From: Streptomyces sp. P3
GTDB taxonomy: Bacteria; Actinomycetota; Actinomycetes; Streptomycetales; Streptomycetaceae
Direction of reading: 5' to 3'
DNA: 64,000 nt
NCBI GenBank assembly: GCA_016893485.2
Contig: JAFEKX020000001.1
Span: 1,178,001-1,242,000, forward strand
The translations under genes and the position numbers were made by a program. Shown piece after piece: positions 36,919 through 46,917 of the stretch; position 1 is the stretch's first letter; each line of letters opens with the position of its first letter. The notes under the pieces are model-generated. The model saw only the letters and a list, made by a program, of their open reading frames with translations, searched no databases and had not been told where the DNA came from.

Positions 36919-37881
36919 ATGACCACTGCACAGCACAAGATCGGTTCCGGATTCGGTGCGAAGAGCACCGCCGACGACGTCCTGAAGGGCATCGACCTCA
37001 CCGGCAGGCTCGCCGTCGTCACCGGCGGCTACTCGGGCATCGGCCTGGAGACCACCCGCGCGCTCACCAAGGCGGGGGCCCGGGTCGTCGTCCCCGCCCG
37101 CCGCCCCGACACCGCGCGCGAGGCCGTGGCCGGGATCGACGGCGTAGAGCTGGACGAGCTGGACCTCGGGGACCTGGAGAGCGTGCGCGGCTTCGCCGAC
37201 CGCTTCCTCGCCTCCGGCCGCACCGTGGATCTCGTGATCGACAGCGCCGGCATCATGGCCTGCCCGGAGACCCGGGTCGGGCCCGGTTGGGAGGCGCAGT
37301 TCGCCACCAACCACCTCGGCCACTTCGCCCTCGTCAACCGGCTGTGGCCGGCCATCGCGGCGGGCGGCGCGCGGGTGGTCTCGGTGTCCTCGACCGGCCA
37401 CCACGCCTCCGGGATCCGCTGGGACGACGTCCACTGGAGCCACGACTACGACAAGTGGGAGGCCTACGGGCAGGCGAAGACCGCGAACGTCCTGTTCGCC
37501 GTCCACCTCGACAGGCTGGGCGCCGACCACGGCGTACGGGCCTTCGCGCTCCACCCGGGTGGCATCCTCACGCCGCTCCAACGCCACCTGGCCACCGAGG
37601 AGATGGTGGAGCGCGGCTGGATCGACGAGGACGGCACCATGCTGCACCCGGAGCTCTTCAAGACCCCGGAGCAGGGCGCGGCCACCCAGGTCTGGGCGGC
37701 GACCTCGCCCCAGCTGGACGGCCTCGGCGGCGTCTACCTGGAGGACTGCGACATCGCCGAGCCCGCCCCCGCCGACGGCGAGCGCGTCGGCGTCAAGGAG
37801 TGGGCGATCGACCCGGAGCAGGCCGCCAGGCTGTGGAAGCTGTCCGCCGACCTGACCGGTGTGGACGCGTTCGCCGGATAG
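36919..37881 (+). CDS. Short-chain dehydrogenase/reductase
   Basis: An intact protein of 320 residues. NADP-site GRLAVVTGGYSGIGLETTRA, NAG-equivalent IDSAGIMACP, catalytic Ser in VSVSSTGHHASGI, and YGQAKTANVLFAVHL as the YxxxK motif are present. Length and the WGDDVHW-like segment place it among retinol-dehydrogenase-like SDRs. The start is only 8 bases after a predicted -10 box, so the transcript would have a very short leader. The substrate is unknown; the MerR-type promoter suggests induction by a small reactive molecule. Confidence 0.92.
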   Translation: MTTAQHKIGSGFGAKSTADDVLKGIDLTGRLAVVTGGYSGIGLETTRALTKAGARVVVPARRPDTAREAVAGIDGVELDELDLGDLESVRGFADRFLASGRTVDLVIDSAGIMACPETRVGPGWEAQFATNHLGHFALVNRLWPAIAAGGARVVSVSSTGHHASGIRWDDVHWSHDYDKWEAYGQAKTANVLFAVHLDRLGADHGVRAFALHPGGILTPLQRHLATEEMVERGWIDEDGTMLHPELFKTPEQGAATQVWAATSPQLDGLGGVYLEDCDIAEPAPADGERVGVKEWAIDPEQAARLWKLSADLTGVDAFAG

Positions 37882-37894
37882 TTCCGGGCTGGCC

Positions 37895-38545
37895 TCACGA
37901 AGGGTCGAGGTCCTTCGGGCCGTACAGGGCGGCGGGCGCGCCGGTCGTCAGTGCCCAGTAGCGGTCCCCGTACGACCAATGCCACCACTCCGTCGGGTAG
38001 TTGACCAGGCCTACCGCGCCGAGCGCCTTGCCCAGGACGGCGCGGTGGGCCCCGGCCTCGGCGGTGATGTTGTCGGCGCCGGTGTAGCAAGCCCCGTCGC
38101 TCTGCTCGGGGTTGGCGTTCATCGGCGTACCCAGGTCGAGTTCGCGGCCGTCGGCGTCGGCGAGGGTCAGGTCGACGGCCGCGCCCGCGGAGTGCGGGGC
38201 GATCTCGGGCGGTGACACGTAACGGCTGGCGGCGGACCGGACGCGGTCGGCGGGCCAGTCCGGGTGGGCGGCGCGCAACTCGTCGCCGTAGTCCTCGAAG
38301 TAGCGGCGCTGGAGGGCCGGTGGCCGGTAGCCCTCGACGAACAGCAGGCGCAGGCCGTCGGGCAGCAGGGCCTCCGCCTCCAGAAGCCGGTCCAACACGC
38401 CCTGGCGCAGGTGGAGTTCGGCGCCGCTGTCCTTCTTGCGGTCGTCGACCAGCAGGACGGCACTCACATCGGCCAGGGGCTCTCCGCACTCCTCGACGGG
38501 GATGGCGGCGACCCGGGCGTCGGACATCAGGATGATCTCGCTCAT
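37895..38545 (-). CDS. M15 family D-alanyl-D-alanine dipeptidase, VanX-like
   Basis: An intact protein of about 216 residues and a zinc peptidase of the VanX/DdpX type. The metal-site motifs are PHSAGAAVDLTL (SxHxxGxAxD) and TEWWHWSYGD (ExxH). RLLFVEGYRPPALQRRYFED is the N-terminal substrate segment. It would cleave D-Ala-D-Ala in the cytoplasm. No VanH, VanA ligase or VanRS genes are adjacent, so a role in cell-wall recycling is as likely as resistance. It follows a ROK regulator gene by 31 bases on the same strand. Confidence 0.88.
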   Translation of the reverse strand: MSEIILMSDARVAAIPVEECGEPLADVSAVLLVDDRKKDSGAELHLRQGVLDRLLEAEALLPDGLRLLFVEGYRPPALQRRYFEDYGDELRAAHPDWPADRVRSAASRYVSPPEIAPHSAGAAVDLTLADADGRELDLGTPMNANPEQSDGACYTGADNITAEAGAHRAVLGKALGAVGLVNYPTEWWHWSYGDRYWALTTGAPAALYGPKDLDPS

Positions 38546-38576
38546 GGGGTGATCATCCCCCAACTCCCTGTCCCCC

Positions 38577-39863
38577 TCAGTGCGGTGCGCGTTCCTCCAG
38601 TGCCGTGCGCCAGGCGGGCGGCGGGCCTTCCGGTTCGGGTTCGGCCCGGCGTCCGCCGCGCGCGAAGAAGTCGGCGAGCGGGAGGATCGCGGCGCCGACG
38701 GTGACCGCGTCGGGGCCGAGCAGTCCGAGGTCGATGCTGACGCGTCCTGCGGGGTGGCGCAGCGCGTAGGCGGTGGCGTGGTGACGTACGGCGGGCAGGA
38801 AGCGGGTGCCGAGCTGGAGTCCGGCCCAGCCGCCGATGAGGATGCGCTCGGGCTGGAAGAGGTTGATCAGGTCGGACAGTCCTGCGCCCAGGTACTCGGC
38901 GGTCTCCTCCAGGACGGCGAGCGCGACGGGGTCGGCGTCGGTGCCCTCGGGCGGGTAGGCGGCGACCAGGAGCGCGGTCATCGCGGTCTCCTCGTCGGTG
39001 CCCTCGGGCGGGCGTCCGCCCTGTTCGCGCCAGCGGTCGAGCAGCGACTCGGCGCCCGCGTAGGCCTCAAGACAGCCCAGGGCCCCGCAGCGGCAGCGGC
39101 GGCCCCTGACCCGTACGGTCAGATGACCCCACTCGACCGCCCGGCCGTTCTCCACCTCGGGAGTGACGAGGCAGGCGCCGACACCGGAGCCGAAGAGGAC
39201 GACGATCGCGTTGCGCGCCCCGGCCGCCGCCGAACCACATCTCGGCCTGGCCGAGGGTCTTGGCACCGTTGTCGATGAAGTACGGAACGACGTCCGGGAG
39301 TTGGGAGGTACTGCGGAGCAGTTCCTCCAGGGGGACCGCGTCCCAGCCCATCGTCTGGCCGTGCACGACGGCGCCGTGGTCCGGGGTGTGCTCGACTATG
39401 CCGGGGACGCCGATGCCGACGCCCAGGAGCTGTTCCGGTGCCTTGCCGGCGGCGGCGAGGACCTCGGCTATGCCGTCGCGGATGTGGCCGACGATGACCT
39501 CGACCTCGTAGCGCTGCTGCTCCAACGGGCGTTCGGCGCGGGCGAGTTCGGTGAGGGTGAGGTCGAACAGCTCGACGCGGACGCGGGTCTCGCCGACGTC
39601 GACGCCGATCATGTGGCCGCTGTGCGGGGCGACTCGGAGGAGGGTCGGGGTCGGCCGCCGTCGGAGTCGACGCTGCCGGCCTCCTCGACCAGTCCGTCGG
39701 TGACGAGGTCCGCGACCACGTTGCTCACCGAGCCGGAACTGAGTCCGGTCGCCGGGCCCAGCTCGAAGCGGCTGAGGGGTCCGTCGAAGTACAGCCGTTG
39801 CAGCACGGCCGTGCGGTTGGCCCGCCTGAGGTCGCGTACCGTGCGCCCGTTCCGCCCCGCCAT
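38577..39863 (-). CDS. ROK family transcriptional regulator (two frameshifts)
   Basis: About 428 residues. The N-terminal winged HTH is TVRDLRRANRTAVLQRLYFD, then FELGPATGLSSGSVSNVVAD. The ROK sugar-kinase-like domain has MIGVDVGETRVRVELFDLTL (phosphate site), GVGIGVPGIVEH and the zinc motif CRCGALGCLEAYAG. Frame changes fall near 39632 and 39228. ROK repressors such as NagC and XylR sense sugars. GGGAG precedes the ATG at 39863, and a TTAGTTCA-type dyad lies 28 bases further upstream. The next gene downstream is the VanX-like peptidase. Confidence 0.88.
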
Positions 39864-39890
39864 GTGGCTCCCTCCGAACCCCGCACCCTC

Positions 39891-39911
39891 TTAATTCACG
39901 CCCTGAACTAA
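39891..39911. promoter_or_regulatory. ROK-type operator upstream of the ROK gene
   Basis: TTAATTCA (39891-39898) and TGAACTAA (39904-39911) form a near-perfect dyad around CGCCC; read on the minus strand it is TTAGTTCA-N5-TGAATTAA. This resembles NagC/XylR-family sites and is AT-rich against a GC-rich background, so it is probably an autoregulatory site. Confidence 0.7.
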
Positions 39912-39929
39912 GGGGCGATGGAATGCACA

Positions 39930-40893
39930 CTACGTGGTCGAGGCCGTCTCGTCGATCTCCCCAGGGCCGCGAGGAGCTCGGGACCGACCTTCTCCCGCCG
40001 CCAACGGTTCTCTTCCTCACCGAACTCCCGGGGACCGCCTCCGCCAGCATGATCAGGTGGAGATAGCTGCGGTAGAGCGCGTACCGGAGGCGGGCCGACC
40101 GGTCGAACTCGGCCCGCCCGCCTGCCTCCCGGTAGCCGGCGAGGAACGCCTCGTCCTTCCTGATGTCCCCCAGCAGCGCCAAGGAGACGAAGTCGGCCAG
40201 CGGGTCGCCCCAGAACATCCGCTCGCCGTCGACGAGTCCGCCGATGCGGGGTGTCCCGGTCGCGCGGTCGACGAGGATGTTGCCCCGCCACAGGTCGAAG
40301 TGGACGGCACGCGGAGCGGTGACCTCGTCCAGGGCCGCGTACGCCGACCGGGCCGTGCGGGCGATGTCGCCTGCGGGAGCGGCAGCCAGGCGTCGTAGCG
40401 GCGGGTGTCGTCGAGGACGGCGTCGTAGAGCGTGGTGAACGCGGTGCGCCAGTCGGGGGCGAGGGGGCCGAGGGCGCCGGAGGGGTAGCCGAAGCCGGGG
40501 CCGGTGATCTCGTGCAGGCGGGCCACCTGGCGTCCCAACTCCGTGCGCAGGCCGGTGACTTCGGGCTCGGTGAGGGTGTCGTCCCAGGGGTCGCCGGGGC
40601 AGCGCGTCATCAGGAGGGTGTCGCCGTCGAGGACCACGACGCGGGGGCGCGGCCACCCCGGCCTTGGCGGCGGCGCCGTAGAAGTCGGCCTCGGAGACCA
40701 GGAGTTGGCGCTCGTGGGACAGGCCGGGGGCGGTGGGCGCGGTCTTGAGGACGTGGCGGGTGCCGTCGGTGAGGGTGAGTTCCTCGACGAGGTTGTAGGT
40801 GCCGCCGCCGAGGGGGCGGAGGTGGGCGAGGTCGCCGGGTGGGATGCCCGCCGCGCCGAGTACCCGCCGGGCGCGCTCCCAGGAGTCCGTCAC
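39930..40893 (-). CDS. Aminoglycoside phosphotransferase-fold kinase (frameshifted)
   Basis: About 321 residues with the APH/choline-kinase fold. Nucleotide-site LGGGTYNLVEELTLTDGTRH, hinge LLMTRCPGDPWDD, catalytic loop AVHFDLWRGNILVD (HxDxxxxN) and the metal Asp in GGLVDGERMFWGDPLADFVS are present. Frame changes occur near 40650, 40375, 40030 and 39958; the corrected end is EIDETASTT with TAG at 39930. The substrate may be an aminoglycoside, a sugar or a small metabolite. GTG start at 40893. The CYP102 gene ends 24 bases upstream on the same strand. Confidence 0.82.
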
Positions 40894-40917
40894 CGTGCGC
40901 CCACCTCTCCGTCCCGG

Positions 40918-43900
40918 TCAGCCGGCGGCGTACACGTCCTCGACGTAACGCCCGTCCGCCATCAGCGTGTTGAGCCACTGCTCGGCGGCCGTGGCGTCGG
41001 CGCCGGGCGTGCGGTCCCGGTACAGGGTACGGAACGCCTCGCGCACACCCGGTGCCATGCGCGAGCCGTCGCCGCAGACGAACACCCGGGCGCCCGCGTC
41101 CAGCAGTGCCCACACCTCGTCGGCCTCGGCGGCGACGCGGTGCTGGACGAAGCTCACCTGGCCCTCCGGGGCGGCGCTGAAGGCCGGGCGGAGCGAGACG
41201 GCTCCGGCACTCTCGGCGGCGCGGAGTTCGTCGGCGTGCAGGTAGTCGGCGTCGGGGGCGTCGCAGCCGAAGTAGCAGAGGGCCGGGGCGAGTCGGGCGC
41301 CGCCCGCGAGGGCCGCCGTGCGGTCGGCGATGGTGCCGCGGAAGGGGGCGAGTCCGGTGCCGGCCGCGATCATCACGACCGGGGTGGAGTCGTCGATGCG
41401 GAACGCCTCGCGGCACGGCTGGACGCGGGCGTACACCGTGTCGCCGGGCGCGACGGTGTTGAGGTGGCCGGAACCCGTGCCCCGGTGGACGCCCTTGCCG
41501 GAGCGGGCCGGTGCCTCCAGCAGGGAGACCATCAGGTCGGCGTGGCCGGGGTCGACGGCGGGCGAGGACGAGATCGAGTAGTGCCGGGGGCGCAGCGGGG
41601 TGAGCAGGTCCAGCAGCATCGGCCAGTCGAGGGCGCCCCGCAACGCCGGGTAGTCCTCGACGAGTTCGACGAACGTGCGCGGATCGTCGGTGAGCGCGGC
41701 GAGGGCGACGCGTTCGGGCGGGCAGGGGTTGGCGGCGGCGAGCGCGGCCAGCTGGTCGGCGGTCGGCCGCTCCTGCAACTCGACGTGGTGTGTGAGCAGT
41801 TGGCGTACGGTCACGGGCCGGTCGACCGCGAGGCCGTCGCGGCGCGGGCGGGCCGGGCGGATGTCGAGGACGGCGTCGAGGTCGACGCCGAGGACGGTGG
41901 CGGCGCGTTCGACGAGGGCCGGGGCGTTCACGGGCAGGACGGTGAGGTGGTCGGCGGTCCGGTAGCCGGTGCCGTCCGGCAGGGCGACGCGGACGAAGCG
42001 CTTGCGGCGCGGGTGGCCGGGGGCGGTGAGGTCGCGGGCCTCGGTGACGGTCACGGGGACGAGGCCGTGCCGGGCGGCGAGGGCGTCCAGGTGGTCGCCG
42101 GTGAGGGTGCGGACCTCGTAGCCGGCGGACCGCTCCACGGGTTCGGCGTCCGTGGCGTCGGGATCGCCGTACGTCTCCAGGAGTGCGGTGCGCAGCCGGG
42201 CCGTGAACTCCCTTACGGCGCCGGTGAGATCGCCCGAGGCGTCGGCCGCGGCGCGGTCGGTGAGGCGGGTGGCGCCGAGATCGGCGAGGCGGGCGTCGAT
42301 ACGGGTCGGCATGTGCTGGTAGGTGGCGGCCCAGTTGCGGTCGCCGACGCCGAGGACGGCGTAGGTCACGCCGGTGAGGTCGTGGGGTTCCTCCAGCCAG
42401 GCGGCGAAGACGAGGGCGTCGTCGGTGGGGCGGCCGTTGTAGGAGGCGGAGGTGATGACGACGGGCCGGTCGGTGGGCAGTCCTTCGGCGTACGCGTCCA
42501 GCGGCGCCACCTCGACCGAGCTTCCCAACCCGGCTGCCTCGTCGGCGAGTTGGGCGGCGAACTCGCGACAGGTGCCGTAGTTGCTGCCGTGCAGGAAGAG
42601 CGCCGAGGTGCCGGGCCGGACGCGCGCGGGCAGGGTGGCGGTGTCGGCCGTAGGGGTTACGGAGGTCTCGACGGCACCCGGCAGCCGGCCGTGCACGCGG
42701 TCGGCGGGGGTGCGCGGGGTCAGGGTGAGGGTGAAGCCGTCGGGCTTGAGGGTGAGGGTCTCCTTCACCGTGAGCCGGTAGTCGGCGTGGTCGTGCAGCC
42801 GGTAGCGGTGGACGAGCATCGCGAGCAGCATGGTCGCCTCGTGCAGCGCGAACTGCCGCCCGATACAGGCGCGTTCACCGGTCCCGAACGGCTTGAAGGC
42901 GTGCACGGAACGCGCCGCCTCCGCCTCGGGGTGAAGCGCGAGGGGTCGAACAGCTCAGGGTTGTCGCCCCATCCCGGCTGTCGATGCAGCATCGGCGCGA
43001 TCACGGTGACGGCCTGCCCGGCACGCAGCGGGACGCGTCCGCCGAGCACGGTGTCCTCCAGCGCGTGCCGGCTGAACGCGGCGGCGGTGGGCCACAACCG
43101 CAGTGCCTCGTTGAGGACTTGGCGGGTGTAGGTGAGCCGGCCGACCTCGTCGTAGGTCGGTTCCGGGTCCGCGGTGTCGCCCCACAGCGCGTCCACCTCG
43201 CGCTGCACGAGCTGGAGCACGGCGGGGTGCTTGGACAGGTAGTACAGCGCGAACGACATCGCGCCGGACGTCGTCTCGTGGCCCGCGATCAGGAAAGTGA
43301 TCACCTGGTTGCGGATGTTGGCGGTGTCGAGCGTCGTACCGTCCGCCGGGTGTTCCGCGCTGAGCATGAGCCCGAGCAGGTCCCCGGCGTCGCCCTGGTC
43401 GGTGCCGGTGCGGGCGGCGATGACCTCGTCGACGACCCGGGCGAGGTAGTCGGCGTCGGCGCGGAAGGCCGCGTCGGCCGCCGTGTGGTCCTCGCCGGGG
43501 CACGCGCCAGCCGGGTCATGCTCCACTCCAGGCAGCGGACCATGGACTCGACGAAGGGGTGCGGCTCGGCCCGCTCGAACGACCCGAAGTCGTAGTCGAA
43601 TCCGGCGAGTCCGATGGTGTCGAGGGTCATCCGGGTCATGTCGTCGGCCACGTTCACCGGCCGTCCCGCGCCCGCGCTCCGGTCCCAGGCCTCGATGAGG
43701 CGCCGGGCCACCTTGAGCATCACGGGGTGGTAGGTGTGCATCGAGCCGAGCGCGAAGGCGGGCATCAGGATGTCGTGTGCCTTGGCCCAGTTGGGCTCGT
43801 CGTTGTACGCCGTGAAGAGTCCGTCGGCGGTGAAGGCCCGGACGTTCTCCAGGGCGGGCCCGATGTGCTTGGCGAACCGTCGCTCGTCGGCGAGTTCGGT

Positions 43901-44101
43901 CACCAGGTCCAGATCGCCGACGAAGAGCGTGTCCCGGCCGTGCAACCGCCTTACGAACACGGGTCCGTGACGGCGCATCAGGTCCATGATCTGCTGCATC
44001 GGGGTGCGGCCTGGGCCGGTCGCGGTGATGTCGACGACGGGCACGCCGGGGAGCGTGTCGGCGGGGTGGGGGTGCGGCGCGGTGGGGGCATGGCGCGACA
44101 A
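40918..44101 (-). CDS. Self-sufficient cytochrome P450/NADPH-P450 reductase, CYP102 (P450 BM3) type (two frameshifts)
   Basis: About 1060 residues. Haem domain: I-helix [14 protein letters not shown], ExxR in [16 protein letters not shown] and haem loop [20 protein letters not shown]. The fused reductase has FMN domain [23 protein letters not shown] site RHYSISSSP and NADPH site [13 protein letters not shown], ending in [13 protein letters not shown]. It would hydroxylate fatty acids without partner proteins. Shifts lie near 43510 and 42925. I prefer the TTG at 44101 (GAAAGG upstream) to an in-frame ATG at 44167, which would leave only 4 bases to the operator-like dyad. Confidence 0.92.
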
Positions 44102-44171
44102 CTGCCTTTCGCGGTACGGAGGTACTGCGTTCCAGCGTGCTCGCCCCGTCCCGGCGGACCGCGCCATGCGA

Positions 44172-44187
44172 CTACATGATCGTGTAG
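44172..44187. promoter_or_regulatory. Operator-like dyad upstream of CYP102
   Basis: CTACATGATCGTGTAG is a 16-bp dyad with one mismatched pair (CTACA and TGTAG arms around the self-complementary GATC). It lies 71 bases before the preferred TTG start. No TetR gene sits next to this P450, so a regulator would act from elsewhere. Confidence 0.55.
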
Positions 44188-44298
44188 CGGAAACCCCGGG
44201 CGGCGTCTTGCGCCGACGCCCCGGTCCGGCTAGCCGGGCGCGCCGACTGAGTGCGCGTACTCATGCGCTCCCCGTGACCGCTGCGGCAGGGTGGGCCC

Positions 44299-44730
44299 AT
44301 GACGCAGGTACTGCCCGAACATCCGCCCCGGCACCGCCGATGGCCGTGGTCCCACCGGACGTCCCGCACCTCGGACGTACTCGCCGCCATCGCCCTGTTC
44401 GTCGCCGAGGCCGTCTTCTTCGCCTGGTCGACGTTCACCTCCGGCATGGAGGGCTGGGCCGCACAGGGCGACCGGGGCAGGATCGACGCGGCCGCGCTCG
44501 CGAACATCGCCTGGATGGAACACTTCCTCTACGCCCTCCTCGCCCTGGCAGGGCTCGCGGCACTCTCCCGCGCGCCCTGGACGACCCTGTCCCACCTCGT
44601 CGCCGCGGGCCTCGTGTTCACCCTGCTCACCGGTATGCAGCACGAGTGGGATCGCAGCCATCCGACCCCCGCGCCCACGCCGAGAGCCGACTACTCGCCC
44701 TGTTACAGCGGCAGCGGGACATGCTCCTGA
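44299..44730 (+). CDS. Small integral membrane protein, DUF6234-like
   Basis: An intact protein of 143 residues with three predicted helices: VLAAIALFVAEAVFFAWSTF, FLYALLALAGLAALSRAP and LSHLVAAGLVFTLLTGMQHE. A short extracytoplasmic tail carries two cysteines (YSPCYSGSGTC), a pattern I associate with DUF6234 proteins of Streptomyces. The function is unknown. It is divergent from CYP102, and the next gene, a PAS-type regulator, follows after 43 bases. Confidence 0.7.
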   Translation: MTQVLPEHPPRHRRWPWSHRTSRTSDVLAAIALFVAEAVFFAWSTFTSGMEGWAAQGDRGRIDAAALANIAWMEHFLYALLALAGLAALSRAPWTTLSHLVAAGLVFTLLTGMQHEWDRSHPTPAPTPRADYSPCYSGSGTCS

Positions 44731-44773
44731 GCTGCATGATGGTGTGGTCGGCAAGGTGTGTCAGGAGGTGCCG

Positions 44774-45432
44774 GTGGACTGGGCGCGCAGAGAGGGCGTG
44801 GTGTGGCGCAACCGCGCCCTGATGCTCTTCGACCGGGTCGCGGTGCCGGTCGCGGTGTGTGATGTGTACGGCTCGGTGCAGGCGGCGAATCCCGCGATGG
44901 CGGCGGAGTGCGGTACGACACCGGGGCAGCTGCGCGGGCAGGACGTGCTCGACCTCTTCCAGCCGCAGGAGTCGGGACAGGTCGAGCGCATCGCGCAGGC
45001 GCTACGGCTGCGGCACCGCTCGCGCTACCAGGTGTCGGTGCGCTGGCGGGCCCCGAACGGCGTTGAGCGGTATGGGGAGTTGACGGCCGACCCGGTCAGC
45101 GACACGGTCGAGGAGACCCCGGCGCTGCTGGTCATGCTGCGCGTCCAGGGCGAGGGCGACCCCCGCGCCGGCGCACCCCGCGAGGACGCCTCCGCACAGG
45201 TCACCCCGGTCGAGGGCCGCATCCTGGCGCTCCTCGCGAGCGGCGCCACCACCGCCCACACGGCCCGCGAGACCGGCCTCACGACGGACGGCGTGACCTA
45301 TCACCTACGGCGGCTGTCGGCCCGGTGGGACGCGGCGAACCGCACCGAACTGGTGGCCCGCGCCTACGCGGTTGGGGTGCTCACGCCGGGGTGTGGCCGC
45401 CGGCGTCCGTCCCGGCCGCCGACGCGCGGTAG
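44774..45432 (+). CDS. PAS domain-containing LuxR-type regulator (frameshift at the end)
   Basis: About 219 residues. The N-terminal PAS domain reads ALMLFDRVAVPVAVCDVYGS and VQAANPAMAAECGTTPGQLR. The C-terminal HTH is VTPVEGRILALLASGATTAH followed by TARETGLTTDGVTYHLRRLS, LuxR-like. It may sense redox state or a ligand through the PAS cavity. The GTG at 44774 has AGGAGG five bases upstream. The present frame runs to 45535 through Arg/Pro-rich antisense of the next gene; one missing G near 45393 would give the ending VWPPASVPAADAR at TAG 45430-45432, which I take as the true stop. Confidence 0.75.
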
Positions 45433-46291
45433 GCCGTGCCCGCGCCCTCCGGTGCCCCGAAGCGGGCGACGGTGTGCCAGACCATCTTCAGGTCCTGGAG
45501 TTCATGACGCCCGGTGCGGGCCGCGTCGCCGATGATCCTCGGGTCGACGATCCCGCGCTCGGCGATGCGGGCGCCGAGGTCGGCGTACTCCTGGCCCCGG
45601 TAGTCCGCGTGCCGGTGCAACTCCCTTACGGAGAGCCGGTATCCGGGGTGCCACTCGACGGGGCAGGGCAGTCGGCGGGCGGCGGTCTCGACGGGGTGCC
45701 GCGGTAGCACGCGTCGAGGACGAGCGCCTCCGTGTCGCGGGCGAGGTCGACGCCTCCGTGGACCTGGGTCTCGATGTAGTCGTTCAGGGCGTCCTGTTCG
45801 TCGGCCTCGGCGAGCGCGATGAGGTGCATGCCGGAGGCGACGCCGAAGTCGGTCGGTTCGGCCGCGCTGTCGGGGTAGCAGAAGGTCGCGCGGGTGAGGG
45901 CCGCACCGGTCAGCCGGAGGTGCGAGGAGCCGAACCTCGGTGCGGCGCCGACGACTTGGCGCCGGAAGTTCAACGCGCCGTACACCGGCCGCTCGGGTGC
46001 GGGCGCCTCGTCGTAGGCACCGGCGAAGATCCGGCTCTCCCAGCGTTGGCGGTCGCCGCCGGGGTGGGCGGTGAGCCCGCCGTTGCTGGTGCCGGTGACG
46101 AACTGCGAGTGGTACGTGCCGTCCTGGGCCAGCGCGTCGAGGATCGGGCGACCGCTCGCCGTGCGGTCGGGATGGAAGTTGAGCGTGATCCGCAGCCGCG
46201 GGTCGACGGCCGGGCCGGACGAACCCGCCGCCACATGCCGCAACGCCCGCGCCTGGTGCGCCCCGACACCCTCGACGCCCCCGAAATCCAT
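45381..46291 (-). CDS. DUF3626 domain protein (one frameshift)
   Basis: About 303 residues. RLRITLNFHPDRTASGRPIL, DGTYHSQFVTGTSNGGLTAH, GDRQRWESRIFAGAYDEAPA, and YGALNFRRQVVGAAPRFGSS match the DUF3626 family, which has conserved His/Asp/Arg residues suggesting an enzyme but no known reaction. A shift near 45708 leads to PVETAARRLPCPVEWHPGYR. The end overlaps the convergent PAS-type regulator by about 50 bases. An in-frame ATG at 46315 is an alternative start. Confidence 0.8.
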
Positions 46292-46420
46292 TGGCCCCTC
46301 CACCGCTCGCCTCATTACGCTGGCCCAAAACCTAGACCCCTAGGTTTCGGAAACCGACACCGCCTCAGAGGCACCGGAACACCGGCACCGCCCGACGGGC
46401 GCCGTCCCAGGAGACTCCCC

Positions 46421-46915
46421 ATGAGATCACTCACCGAGCAGGACATCCGCGGCTCCTTCGTCAACTGCTCGAAGGGCGAGGCCAAGCGGCTGGCCGTGCC
46501 CCGCGATCTCGACACCCGCCCCTGGGGCGACCTGGACTTCCTGGGCTGGCGAGATCCCGGTGCGCCCGACCGCAGCTACCTCGTCACCGAGCGGGCGGAC
46601 GGGCTGATCGGGGTCACCCTGCGTTTCCCGTCCTCCCAACGCGGCTTCCTGCACCGGAGCATGTGTTCGCTGTGCGTGACCACCCACCCGGGCGGGGGCG
46701 TCTCCCTGATGACCGCGCGCAAGGCGGGCCCGGCGGGTCGTGACGGCAACTCGGTCGGCCTGTACATGTGCACCGACCTCGCCTGCTCCCTCTACGTGCG
46801 CGGCCGGAAGATCCCCGAGTCGGGCATCCGCATCGAGGAGAGTCTGACCGTGGAGCAGCAGATCGACCGGACGGTGGGCAACCTGACCGCGTTCCTGGAC
46901 AAGCTGTACGGCTGA
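46421..46915 (+). CDS. FBP C-terminal treble-clef zinc-finger protein (FusB-related)
   Basis: An intact protein of 164 residues. The N-terminal helical part is MRSLTEQDIRGSFVNCSKGE. The treble-clef finger carries Cys pairs in MCSLCVTTHPGGG and MCTDLACSLYVRG. This domain is shared with FusB/FusC proteins that bind EF-G and rescue it from fusidic acid, so a ribosome/EF-G-related role is possible but not shown for actinobacterial members. The ATG has AGGAGA upstream. Its stop is 2 bases from the convergent oxidoreductase stop. Confidence 0.85.
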   Translation: MRSLTEQDIRGSFVNCSKGEAKRLAVPRDLDTRPWGDLDFLGWRDPGAPDRSYLVTERADGLIGVTLRFPSSQRGFLHRSMCSLCVTTHPGGGVSLMTARKAGPAGRDGNSVGLYMCTDLACSLYVRGRKIPESGIRIEESLTVEQQIDRTVGNLTAFLDKLYG

Positions 46916-46917
46916 GG

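Noticed and set aside
40504..43131. An 875-codon plus-strand frame opposite the CYP102 gene
   Set aside because: It is Gly/Val/Arg-rich with no recognisable domain, exactly antisense to coding sequence of high GC3 bias, and has no ribosome binding site; it is a shadow frame.
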